Assembly (NCBI GenBank): GCA_041299015.1
Contig: JBFYWB010000038.1
Location: 1-64,000 of the forward strand
Source of the DNA: JARFQH01 sp041299015
GTDB lineage: Bacteria; Desulfobacterota; Desulfobacteria; Desulfobacterales; SG8-13
Reading direction: 5' to 3'
Length of the DNA: 64,000 nucleotides
The notes beneath the pieces were generated by a model, which saw only the letters and a list, made by a program, of their open reading frames with translations, ran no database searches and was not told the DNA's origin. The translations under genes were made by a program, and so were the position numbers. Below, piece after piece: positions 45,120-53,929 of the stretch (within the stretch, counting starts at the first letter, position 1; every line of letters starts with the position of its first letter).

Positions 45120-45691
45120 TGGTCATCTTCTGGCTGGCCGGCTGCGTCTATCCGCCGGAGCGCTGGAAAACAGAGGAGCACCTCGCGACTGCCAACTATC
45201 ATTTGAGCAAAGGCAATTTCAGCACCGCGCTGAGGGAGAGCCGGGCGGCACTAAATCTGTATCCCCAGCTCTTGGGCGACCAGGCTCTCTTTCAGATCGG
45301 CCTCATATACGGTCACCCCGAAAATCCAGAACACGATTTCATGAAAGCCCGCGAGGCTTTCGGGGCAGTTGTGAACAGGTATCCCGAAAGCGCGCTCGCA
45401 CCTCAGGCCGGGATGTGGATCATGGTATTGCGGAACCTGCAGGATATGGAGAGTGGGTTGAACGCCAAAAACCGGGAATTGACACGGTTGAAGGAAGAGT
45501 TCATAGACCAACAGGAGAAATTAAAAAAATTTCAGGATCAGAAACAAAAAACCAGCGAGACCAAAGAGGATCGTCTCGAAAAGACGATCGAGGCCAAGGA
45601 GCAGCAAATCAAAGAACTTGAGGAAAATATCGACAAGCTCAAGGAAGTCGACATTAAAATCGAGGAAAAAAAACGCAAGGTTACCCCCTGA
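45059..45691 (+). CDS. lipoprotein of the kinase-regulator pair (YfhG/QseG-like position)
   Basis: The 210-residue lipoprotein has a basic N-region, hydrophobic segment and lipobox LAGC with Cys29. TPR-like helices (about 40-120: ANYHLSKGNFSTALRES, AFGAVVNRYPES) follow, then a long Lys/Glu coiled coil (about 125-208). A Shine-Dalgarno GGGGGTG precedes the ATG at 45059. An ATG at 45119 would leave no proper signal peptide. In enterobacteria the equivalent lipoprotein interacts with the kinase; here that is inference from position. The TPR fold is also BamD-like. Confidence 0.85.
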   Translation: MGQKYAGKRQYLLFRIAGCLMVIFWLAGCVYPPERWKTEEHLATANYHLSKGNFSTALRESRAALNLYPQLLGDQALFQIGLIYGHPENPEHDFMKAREAFGAVVNRYPESALAPQAGMWIMVLRNLQDMESGLNAKNRELTRLKEEFIDQQEKLKKFQDQKQKTSETKEDRLEKTIEAKEQQIKELEENIDKLKEVDIKIEEKKRKVTP

Positions 45692-45719
45692 ATCAGAACT
45701 TGCAAGCATAGAGGAACTC

Positions 45720-47072
45720 ATGAACAATATCCTGGTGGTCGATGACGACCGCAATATTCTAAATGTTATCCAGATGCGACTTGAAGCCGAAAGCTACCGC
45801 GTCTTCAAAGCACTCAATTCGAATCAGGCCCTCACTTTTCTGAAGGATACCGATGTCGACTTGGCCCTGGTCGACTTGCGATTAAAGGAAGAAGACGGCG
45901 TCACGCTGATGGAAGAGATTCATCGTGCCAAACCGGATTTGCCGATCATCATTCTCACCGCGCACGGCAGCATCAACAGTGCGGTCGAAGCCATGAAGCG
46001 CGGCGCGGCCAACTACTTGACCAAGCCGTTCAACTATCAGGAGCTTCTGCTGCAGATCCGGAACTGCCTTGAGAAAAGCGAACTGTCCAAAGAGGTCAAC
46101 TCGCTGCGACACATCTGTGCCCTTCAGTTCGGATTCAAGAACATCATCGGCAGAAGCGAGGGCATGAAACGGGTCCTGGACCAGGTCGCCCAGGCGGCCG
46201 AGACCGATTCCAACGTTCACATCGAAGGAGAGAGCGGAACCGGCAAGGAGTTGATCGCCAAATCACTGCACCTCTCCGGTGCCCGAAAGAAGGGTCCTTT
46301 CGTTGCCATCAACTGTGCGGCGATTCCGGAAACCCTTTTAGAGAGCGAATTGTTCGGTTACAAGAAAGGCGCCTTCAGCGGGGCCGTGAGTGACAAGAAA
46401 GGTCTGTTTACCCAGGCCCACAACGGCAGTTTCTTTCTGGACGAAATCTCCGAAATGCCGCTGACCATGCAAAGCAAGCTGCTGCGGGTCCTGGAAGAAC
46501 GCGAGTTCTTTCCGGTGGGCGGCAATCAGACCATCAAGGTCGACACGCGGATCATCACGGCTTCGAACAAAAACCTCGAGCAGGAAGTCGAAAACAAAAA
46601 CTTCCGTGAAGACCTTTACTACCGCATCCACGTGATTCGGATCCAGCTGCCGCCGCTGCGGGACAGAAGAGACGATATTCCGCTGCTGGCAAAACATTTT
46701 CTCAAAAAATACACCGCCGAGATGAAAAGGGAGATCACCGGTTTTGCGCCCGCCGCCCTGCAGAAACTTTTACGTCACCACTGGCCGGGCAACGTCCGTG
46801 AGCTCGAAAACACGATCGAAAGTGCCGTTGCCCTGAGCACCGGAAACGAGATCAACGCTGATTTGATCCTGCCGAAATGCGAAGGCGACAATGACAGCAT
46901 CAAGCCGCTCAAAGAAGCCAAAGACGATTTTATGAAGAATTATCTGCTGCAACTGGTCGAATTCACGCAGGGCAACGTCAGCCAGGCCGCTAAGCTCGCC
47001 GGCAAATACCGCGCCGATCTCTATGAACTGATGAAAAGATACAAACTGGATCCGTCCAACTTTAGGGAATAA
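45720..47072 (+). CDS. sigma-54-dependent response regulator, GlrR/QseF-like
   Basis: An NtrC-family activator of 450 residues. The receiver domain has Asp8/Asp9, phosphoacceptor Asp52 in VDLRL and Lys in YLTKPF. The AAA+ domain has Walker A GESGTGKE (about 170-177), the sigma-54-contacting loop GAFSGA (217-222, Ser in place of the common Thr), and Walker B FFLDEI, then a Fis-type helix-turn-helix (NVSQAAKLAGKYRADLYELM). AGAGGA precedes the ATG at 45720. It presumably activates sigma-54 promoters, one candidate being at 47483-47498. Confidence 0.95.
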   Translation: MNNILVVDDDRNILNVIQMRLEAESYRVFKALNSNQALTFLKDTDVDLALVDLRLKEEDGVTLMEEIHRAKPDLPIIILTAHGSINSAVEAMKRGAANYLTKPFNYQELLLQIRNCLEKSELSKEVNSLRHICALQFGFKNIIGRSEGMKRVLDQVAQAAETDSNVHIEGESGTGKELIAKSLHLSGARKKGPFVAINCAAIPETLLESELFGYKKGAFSGAVSDKKGLFTQAHNGSFFLDEISEMPLTMQSKLLRVLEEREFFPVGGNQTIKVDTRIITASNKNLEQEVENKNFREDLYYRIHVIRIQLPPLRDRRDDIPLLAKHFLKKYTAEMKREITGFAPAALQKLLRHHWPGNVRELENTIESAVALSTGNEINADLILPKCEGDNDSIKPLKEAKDDFMKNYLLQLVEFTQGNVSQAAKLAGKYRADLYELMKRYKLDPSNFRE

Positions 47073-47482
47073 TCTATTTCTGTTGGTTTCTACGCGTGTC
47101 CTGACCACGGACGTTCGCGGCTCTGTGATGCCACCTTCAAAGCCTGGATGCCCCGGATGTAGCGGCATGTATTCCCTGCGAAACATCCAGGTGCCGGCCT
47201 GTCGGATCAAAGACCGACCCGGGGGCTTGATCTAACGCCAGCCTTTATTCCAACCGATATCCATCTTTCCGACGCCGGTTTTTCACCACCGGACCTTCAT
47301 GACCTGCATCAGTTTTGTATGGAAAACCATACATCATTAAGAAACATAATTCATGCCGGTTACTTGCTCGAGGATTCAGCAGCTCTTCGATATCGTATGG
47401 AATTTCCTTCAGTTTGAGCCCCCAAGCGGTCATAATTTATTAAAATTATTAAATAACAACAACTTAAAAATGTACCACTAAC
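47073..47482. other. intergenic region downstream of the response regulator
   Basis: No supported gene. A 62-codon minus-strand frame (47245-47433) has an uninformative sequence and no ribosome binding site. The last 60 bases turn AT-rich ahead of the sigma-54-like site. Confidence 0.5.
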
Positions 47483-47498
47483 TGGTATACCTCTTGCT
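47483..47498 (+). promoter_or_regulatory. candidate sigma-54 promoter upstream of the FN3 surface protein
   Basis: TGGTATACCTCTTGCT keeps the -24 GG and -12 GC dinucleotides and the exact spacing of the TGGCAC-N5-TTGC consensus, with TGGTAT for TGGCAC. Expected transcription start is about 12 bases further on, near 47509, and the ATG is at 47531. The AT-rich upstream stretch would favour bending. The sigma-54 activator gene lies immediately upstream. Confidence 0.5.
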
Positions 47499-47530
47499 GA
47501 TGCCACACCGACCATCCAGTTTACCAAGAG

Positions 47531-49153
47531 ATGAAAGAAATGAACGGACGCGATATGGCCAAACCAGAAAAACACCACCTCTGTAAAAAAGGGTCGAATT
47601 TCAACTTAAAACTCCTTCTTGTTGTGCTTTTTTTGAGCATGGCGGTTCTGGTTCCAGCTTGTCCGGTTGAAGGTTTCGACGGGCAGGTTAAGCTGGCGTG
47701 GGATCCCGTAGCGAGTGCGGACGGGTATGTGGCCTATTGGGGCTCCTCCAGCCGAGAGTATTCCGAAAGCGCCGACGTCGGGCCAGCGACCACCTTCGAG
47801 ATACCCGGCCTGCAGGAAGGGCAAGTCTATTATTTTGCGGTCACGGCTTACAACGCGGACCACTATGAAAGCGCCTATTCCGAAGAACTGATGCACCACG
47901 TTGCGCTCCGCGATACGGACGGCGATGGGGTGCCGGACACCGAGGAAATAAACATCTATCGCACTCATCCGGGCAAACCCGATAGCGACGGCGATGCCAT
48001 GAATGATGGGTGGGAAATCGCATACGGAACCGATCCCCGCGTCGACGATGCCGACGATGATTTTAATCGAGACGGTATCAGCAACCTAGAAGAGTTTATT
48101 CGTCAAACCCAATCCGACAATCAGCGCCCTAATAAACCGCTATTGATGGAACCAGGCGACGAAACAGCAAATGTCGCCTTGGTATCCGTGCTCCGGTCTG
48201 ACCTCTTTACGGATCCAGACGTCGGTGATCTGCACGCCGAAACCCGTTGGCAGATCAGTAGCGACACGGAATTTAATGACCTGGTGTTGGATCTTCAGTC
48301 TGCCAACTTCCTGACCCAATTGCCGTTGCTCGATTATATGCTGGACGCGAACCGGACCTACTGGTGGCGAGCCCGGTTTTTCGACGCTCGTTTGGCCGCT
48401 TCCGAATGGTCCACCCCGAGCTCTTTCACGACTGTTCTCAATGCCGACGACGATCTGAACGGTGACGGCGTTCCGGACGCTCAGGAAATCGGTTTCGAAG
48501 TGGATCTCGATGAAAACGGTGCACCCGATCAAAGCCAGGACGAGATCAAAAGCGCTCACTCCCCAGAAGGTGATGCCTTGATGAGCCTCAAGAGCCCAGC
48601 GGCCGAAGGTTTAATAAAATCGTTCAAAACCTCGGTGCCGGATCCAAACGATTCGTCTTCTGCCTTGGGGCTGCATTTTCCGATGGGGTTGGTCAATTTC
48701 AAGTTGGCCGTCCCAAATCCGGGTGACACGGCTACAGTCGTCATCTACTTCTCGGAAACGCTGCCGGAGGGGTTGGCGTGGTATAAATACACCCCGGCAG
48801 AGGGCTGGCACTCATACGCCGAACACGCCGCAATTGCCGCCGATGGTAAATCCGTGACAATGGAATTGCAGGACGGCGGTTTCGGTGATGCCGACGGAGC
48901 GGTGAATGGTATGATCGTCGATCCATCCGGCAGCGGTTATGTGACAGTCGCCAGCACGTCATCGCCGACCGTCGTCGGCAGCGGCGGTGGTGGTAGCGGG
49001 GAAGGCTGCTTTATCGGTGCTGCCCGCTCCATGAAACCGGGCGATGTGCGGCATTATCTGCACGGTGTTGTCGGCAGCTGTATTAACGCCTTTAAAGACA
49101 CAGTTATGCGGCTGCGCGATCGCTTGACACCGGGACATACCCCGCTTGGATAA
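47531..49153 (+). CDS. secreted FN3 / calcium-repeat protein with choice-of-anchor-type domain
   Basis: The protein has 540 residues. A long N-terminus precedes a signal peptide (hydrophobic LKLLLVVLFLSMAVLVPAC). A fibronectin type III domain (about 50-130) follows, then Asp-rich thrombospondin-type calcium motifs (DTDGDGVPDTEE, DSDGDAMNDGWE, NRDGISNLEE). Next come a second FN3-like region (about 210-305), another calcium loop (NGDGVPDAQE) and a beta-rich domain resembling the choice-of-anchor U family (ALGLHFPMGL to about 465). The tail is GGGGSGEGCF, a degenerate version of the GCFIATAA anchor motif, without a recognisable C-terminal membrane helix. It is probably a cell-surface or secreted adhesive protein. 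ATG at 47540 is an alternative start. Confidence 0.8.
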   Translation: MKEMNGRDMAKPEKHHLCKKGSNFNLKLLLVVLFLSMAVLVPACPVEGFDGQVKLAWDPVASADGYVAYWGSSSREYSESADVGPATTFEIPGLQEGQVYYFAVTAYNADHYESAYSEELMHHVALRDTDGDGVPDTEEINIYRTHPGKPDSDGDAMNDGWEIAYGTDPRVDDADDDFNRDGISNLEEFIRQTQSDNQRPNKPLLMEPGDETANVALVSVLRSDLFTDPDVGDLHAETRWQISSDTEFNDLVLDLQSANFLTQLPLLDYMLDANRTYWWRARFFDARLAASEWSTPSSFTTVLNADDDLNGDGVPDAQEIGFEVDLDENGAPDQSQDEIKSAHSPEGDALMSLKSPAAEGLIKSFKTSVPDPNDSSSALGLHFPMGLVNFKLAVPNPGDTATVVIYFSETLPEGLAWYKYTPAEGWHSYAEHAAIAADGKSVTMELQDGGFGDADGAVNGMIVDPSGSGYVTVASTSSPTVVGSGGGGSGEGCFIGAARSMKPGDVRHYLHGVVGSCINAFKDTVMRLRDRLTPGHTPLG

Positions 49154-49191
49154 GGCAACCCTGCTGATATTTCTTTCAGAAGCACGCGCCG

Positions 49192-51978
49192 TCATGTCCT
49201 CAGGATGATGCCAAGGGGCAGGGATTCGCCGAAGATGGCCATCTGATCCTTGCGGGCCGGGGGGGTAACTTCTCTGACGCGGCGCGTGAAGGCCTCGGCC
49301 AGTTCATTGGCCGTCATCCATTGCAACACCCGTTGCCGTATCTCTTCATCGAGGTCCCGTGCCCGATCGCCTGTTTTGCGGGCCATCTGAGAGATGCTGC
49401 GGCCGACGGCATTCGGATTCGACCAGGTATGGCCGGTGAGTTGATCGATCCATTGGGCGGCTTCGGTCGGCGGGATGGTACGGTCCGCCGGACCGTACAA
49501 AAGTTCGCGGGCCCCCAGGCGGGAAAGTGCCCAGAGGTGTTGCGATTTCAACTTTCGCGGCGAGATTTCAGCGAGCAGTTGCCGCCCCAGCCGCACTTTG
49601 TCTTTGGCGTGGAGTTTTTCCAGGTTGGCGGCAGTCATCCAGATTTCAAGCCGCTCCTGCGGGGAGACCTTAATCTTGGCGGCGGCTTTTTTTTCGAAAA
49701 ACACCGGCGAGAGGTCCTGAAATAACTGGCGCTGTTGTCCTGAAGTCAGGCCGGCGGCCACTCTGCGCCACATGATCCACCATTCCAACCGCACCCGGGG
49801 ATTCTTTTTGTTCTCGGGTCCTTGCTGGTAGAGTTTCCAGAGCCGCTGCAGGCGCTGTTTATCGAGGTTCTCGCCGATACCCGGCCGCAGACAGAACCCG
49901 AGCAGGTTCATCCAACCGCTTTCAAATTCAGGCCCCTTGGTGCGCGCCGTCGTCAAGTCCAGCAGATCATCGGCCAGGCCACGGATGAATCCCAGCGGCC
50001 ACTCGTCGCGGGGCAGATCAACCGTCAGACTCAATTTTTTGACGATTTTATCCACGCCGGTTTTGTCATCACCGTTCAAAACCTGGCGCAGGTGGTCACG
50101 GGCGGCATCGACGACCGCGAGTTCCAGGATTTGTGCATCCTCGGCCACCTCGGGGGCCACGGTGTCGCGCAACTGGAACTGCAGTTTCCAACGGTGCGTG
50201 CTGATGCGCGAGCGACACCAAAGCGCCAGGGTTCCGACTTCGGTGTACTCGGCCTCGATTTTCACCGGGATGGCTTTCTGAACGCTTTTTTTTCCAAACT
50301 GCACCACCGTTTGCAGCGACGGCAGGGCTGTGAACGTCTCGTCGAGGCTGATGATGTCGCCGCTGCGGTCACCGCTGCGGTAACTCGAGCTGAAGATATC
50401 GAAGGTGACCGGTTGGTTGGTCAACACCTCAAATGCCCTATCCTCCATGCGGATGGCGCTGCCTTCCTCAAGGCCGCGTTCGACGATGCAGACGACTTGA
50501 TGGTCACGGGGTTCCGGTTGCCCGTCGGCGAGCCGCGTGACGCCGAGATAATAGGCCCTTGGGCTGCCGCTGCCGACGCGTACGCCCTCCCCGATTTTAA
50601 CCAAACCGTAATAGGCCGCGCCGAGGGCCACGGCGAGATCGAGATCAGGGTTTTCCAGTACCCGCGGCCCCCCTTCTCGGTTTATGGACCAATTTTGCAA
50701 TGCCATGCGGAGCCGCGCCTGAATTTCCGTTGGTTTGAGCGCACCACCGTTGTAAAGAATCAGATCGGGTGCGGCCGAAGGGCGCTGCAGAATTCGCGCG
50801 ACGTCGTTTTGATGGCGGTCCAAAAATCGCTGCATGTGTCGCGTAATCGCCGGCTCTTGTTCGTAGGGCAGGCCGAATTCGCTAATCCCCTTGCGGCCGG
50901 ATGCGGGTTGCGGGCTCGCATGGTTTTCTGTCGGGAAAAAGCCCTCAAGGACGATTTCCGCGACCATGGCCTTGTCCAGGTCCACCCGCTGCGTACCGGC
51001 GATCAGGCGGCTGCCTGCTCCCATCAGCGTGATGGCGAAATTGGCGGCCGTACCGCTCAGGAGCGCTTCCTTCGCCTGACGGCACTGTTGGCTCAGGGCC
51101 TTCCAACGGTCTGTGCTCATGGAACGGTGCGCTCCGGTGAGTTGGGTCTCGACTTGCCGGGCCAGAGCCAAATCCATGTTGTCGCCGCCTAAAATCAAAT
51201 GGTCCCCGACGGCGATCCGCTCGAAACGGGGGCGGCCCTCGACATCCCGCAGGACAATCAGGGTGAAATCGGTGGTCCCGCCGCCCACATCGCAGACCAG
51301 AATAAGCTCGCCGGGCTGAACGAGGTTGCGCCAGTTATTTTCATTGCGCATGAGCCAGCTGTAAAAAGCCGCCAGGGGTTCTTCGAGCAAAACGACACTG
51401 GGGATGCCGGCTGTCTTGGCCGCTTCAAGGGTCAGCTCCCGGGCGACTTCGTCGAAAGATGCTGGCACGGTAACGACAACGAGTTGGTTTTCCAAATGCA
51501 GGCTTTCATCCGGGCCCCAGGTGCTGTTCCATGCCATGCGGATGTGTTCCAAATAGGCGGCGGTGGCCGCTACCGGAGAAATTTTGGGGATTTCCGCGGC
51601 AGCGCCCCACGGCAGGATGCGGGCCCTGCGGTCGACGTTGGAATGACAGAGCCAGCTTTTGGCCGAAGAAACCAGCCGATCCGGCACCAGTGCCCCCTGA
51701 TCCCGGGCATAGGCCCCGACAAAAATTTTTTCCTGATTCTTCCAGAGCCTAACGATGGCATCCTCGGCAATGTCGTACGCACCGGGTATGTAAAGAAAGG
51801 AGGGCAAGAGCGGTAAGCGGTTTACCTGACCGGGTCCGGTGAGCTGGGGGACCTTAAAGATCCGGATGGCATGCGTGGCCGTTTTTTTTTCCTGTAAATC
51901 CACATAGGCTGCGGCACAATTGGTCGTCCCCAGATCGATACCGATGATGAACCGCCGATCCTCTATGGCGCTTGTCAT
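49192..51978 (-). CDS. large noncanonical Hsp70 protein with C-terminal extension (DUF3731-type)
   Basis: The 928-residue protein has an Hsp70 ATPase domain: phosphate loops GIDLGTTNCAAAY and CDVGGGTTDFTL, the connect region GGDNMDLALA, and adenosine-site LYNGGALKP. Residues about 470-600 are a short beta region (FDIFSSSYRSGD, GTLALWCRSR) in place of the DnaK substrate domain. The last 330 are a helical extension rich in Trp and Arg that I associate with DUF3731. The gene overlaps the preceding Hsp70 gene by four bases, so the pair is probably co-translated. No DnaJ or GrpE is nearby. Role unknown. Confidence 0.85.
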   Translation of the reverse strand: MTSAIEDRRFIIGIDLGTTNCAAAYVDLQEKKTATHAIRIFKVPQLTGPGQVNRLPLLPSFLYIPGAYDIAEDAIVRLWKNQEKIFVGAYARDQGALVPDRLVSSAKSWLCHSNVDRRARILPWGAAAEIPKISPVAATAAYLEHIRMAWNSTWGPDESLHLENQLVVVTVPASFDEVARELTLEAAKTAGIPSVVLLEEPLAAFYSWLMRNENNWRNLVQPGELILVCDVGGGTTDFTLIVLRDVEGRPRFERIAVGDHLILGGDNMDLALARQVETQLTGAHRSMSTDRWKALSQQCRQAKEALLSGTAANFAITLMGAGSRLIAGTQRVDLDKAMVAEIVLEGFFPTENHASPQPASGRKGISEFGLPYEQEPAITRHMQRFLDRHQNDVARILQRPSAAPDLILYNGGALKPTEIQARLRMALQNWSINREGGPRVLENPDLDLAVALGAAYYGLVKIGEGVRVGSGSPRAYYLGVTRLADGQPEPRDHQVVCIVERGLEEGSAIRMEDRAFEVLTNQPVTFDIFSSSYRSGDRSGDIISLDETFTALPSLQTVVQFGKKSVQKAIPVKIEAEYTEVGTLALWCRSRISTHRWKLQFQLRDTVAPEVAEDAQILELAVVDAARDHLRQVLNGDDKTGVDKIVKKLSLTVDLPRDEWPLGFIRGLADDLLDLTTARTKGPEFESGWMNLLGFCLRPGIGENLDKQRLQRLWKLYQQGPENKKNPRVRLEWWIMWRRVAAGLTSGQQRQLFQDLSPVFFEKKAAAKIKVSPQERLEIWMTAANLEKLHAKDKVRLGRQLLAEISPRKLKSQHLWALSRLGARELLYGPADRTIPPTEAAQWIDQLTGHTWSNPNAVGRSISQMARKTGDRARDLDEEIRQRVLQWMTANELAEAFTRRVREVTPPARKDQMAIFGESLPLGIILRT

Positions 51979-53768
51979 GCTTTTTCCCGCAGGTTGAATT
52001 CGAGTTTCCAGCGGCTAGCGTCCTGACGTGAGACGCACCAGAGCTCCAGAGTGCCGATTTCGGTCAATTTGGCTTCGATCGAAACCGGGATGACGCTGCC
52101 GTAGGTTCCGTCCAAAGTGGTTGCGATGGTGGTGATCGGCTCGATGTCGCCTTCCCAATCTTCAACCAGGGACCCTACGGTGTCGTCGGTGCGAACCGAG
52201 GAGCCGAGGAAGTCGAATTTTGCCGGTTCACCCACAATCAGGTTGAACTCTCTTTCACTCAGTTCGGTTGCCGAACCCTCTTCCATGCCGAAGGGCGCCA
52301 CACAGAGGGCCTTGATCGGGGCCGGCATTCCAGGAACGGCCGGCAGGGAAGCTGCCACCCCGATGTAATACGCCTTATTGAGTCCGCTGCGGATCCGGAT
52401 GCCTCTGCCCCTGCGGGCCAGACCGTAATAAGCGGCGCCCGTGGCGACGGCCAGGTCCAGATTCGAAGATTCTAAAACCCGCAGTTCAGTCTCGCTTTGC
52501 CAGGAGGTCAGGACTTCTGTCACCCGTCTTTGGAGCAAACGGGCTTTCATCACACCACCGTTGAACAAAACGGCCGTGGGCAGTTCACGCGGCCGTTCGT
52601 CCTGGCGGCTGAGGAATTGGGCCAGGTGCCGGGTCACGGCCGGGTCGGCTTCATAGGCCAAGCCGGTTTCCTGGATACCGGTCCGCGCTACTGTCTGGGG
52701 ACGGCTTTCGGGCTCGCAAAACGGGAAGAAGCCCTCCACGATGACCTGCTCTACGACATCTCGAGCCAACTCCGTTCTCAGTGTGCCGCCGATCAAGCTG
52801 CTGCCGCGTCCCAGCAAGGAAATTGGAATGGCGGCGGCGTCGGAAGACGCCAGGATTTTCTCCTTTGCGCTGCGGCAGGTGTGCCAGAGCGAACGCATCT
52901 GCCAGGAGTCCAACTTTTGGCCGGCGGCGGCCATCTGATTGGCGACGGCATAAGCCAGAGCCAGATCCATGTTGTCGCCGCCAATCAAAATATGGTTGCC
53001 GACGGCGATTCGCTCCAATTCGAGATTGCCCGAAAAATCGGAAACCCGGATCAGGCTGAAATCGCTCGTGCCGCCGCCCAAGTCGCACACCAGTACCAGA
53101 TCACCGGGCCGGACTGCCTCTCGCCAGCTGTCGCCGGAGGCCACGATCCAGGCATAGAACGCCGCCTGCGGCTCTTCCAAAAGGGTGATGTCGGGCAGTT
53201 GGGCCATGGCGGCGGCCTTGACGGTCAACTCGCGCGCTACGGCGTCGAACGAGGCCGGAACCGTCAGAAAAATTTCCTGTCGTTCCAGTATCAGGTTTTC
53301 GTCATCTCGGGCGATCGCATGGTTCCAGGCCCGGCGGATGTGATCCAAAATGGCTGCCGAGGCCTCCACCGGCGAGAGTTTGGGAACCTCGGCCGGGGAT
53401 CCCCAAGGCAAAATTGCCCGGTTACGGTCCACCATCGGATGACACAGCCAGGATTTTGACGAACTGATCAACCGTTGTGGGAGCTCGGCGCCCCGACTGC
53501 GGGCCATTTCGCCGACGATCTGCTTGACGTCGTGGTGCCACGGCAACTCGAGAGCATCTGCGGCGATATCTTTTTCTCCCGGCATATAAATGAAAGACGG
53601 CAATATATCGCGTGCGGCAACCGCGCCGGGACCAACCAACTGAGGAATTTCCAGGATGTGAATGTCGGGGATGTCCCGGGCCTTTGCCTCGGCCTCCGTA
53701 TAAGCCAGAATGCTGTTGGTAGTTCCCAGGTCGATGCCGACGATGAACTGCGCCTCACTCATATTCAA
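51975..53768 (-). CDS. shorter noncanonical Hsp70 protein
   Basis: The 597-residue protein is a homologue of its neighbour without the long C-terminal extension. It has the Hsp70 ATPase motifs GIDLGTTNSILAY, CDLGGGTSDFSL, GGDNMDLALAY and LFNGGVMKARL, then a compact beta region ending GTLELWCVSRQDASRWKLEF that matches the partner's. The conserved nucleotide-binding residues suggest a working ATPase. It lies upstream of the larger Hsp70 (four-base overlap) and 161 bases downstream of the DUF2760 membrane protein. Confidence 0.85.
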   Translation of the reverse strand: MNMSEAQFIVGIDLGTTNSILAYTEAEAKARDIPDIHILEIPQLVGPGAVAARDILPSFIYMPGEKDIAADALELPWHHDVKQIVGEMARSRGAELPQRLISSSKSWLCHPMVDRNRAILPWGSPAEVPKLSPVEASAAILDHIRRAWNHAIARDDENLILERQEIFLTVPASFDAVARELTVKAAAMAQLPDITLLEEPQAAFYAWIVASGDSWREAVRPGDLVLVCDLGGGTSDFSLIRVSDFSGNLELERIAVGNHILIGGDNMDLALAYAVANQMAAAGQKLDSWQMRSLWHTCRSAKEKILASSDAAAIPISLLGRGSSLIGGTLRTELARDVVEQVIVEGFFPFCEPESRPQTVARTGIQETGLAYEADPAVTRHLAQFLSRQDERPRELPTAVLFNGGVMKARLLQRRVTEVLTSWQSETELRVLESSNLDLAVATGAAYYGLARRGRGIRIRSGLNKAYYIGVAASLPAVPGMPAPIKALCVAPFGMEEGSATELSEREFNLIVGEPAKFDFLGSSVRTDDTVGSLVEDWEGDIEPITTIATTLDGTYGSVIPVSIEAKLTEIGTLELWCVSRQDASRWKLEFNLREKA

Positions 53769-53929
53769 TTCTCACGTTTGATGATCTGGTTGTTGTAAGG
53801 GTATCGATGGCCCCGTAAACGCGTCACTATCTATGCTCGCGAGTGCTGCGGCTTGCGGTTCTATTGTGCTGACGCCGCAGCGCCGACCAAATAAATCGCA
53901 GTGCCGATCTTGGGTGTTTTGCGAAATCG

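Noticed and set aside
45117..45121. ATG overlapping the kinase stop as the lipoprotein start
   Set aside because: It would leave only eight residues before the lipobox Cys with no basic N-region; the ATG at 45059 gives a proper lipoprotein signal.
47245..47433. 62-codon minus-strand frame
   Set aside because: No ribosome binding site, no recognisable fold, and not supported by context.
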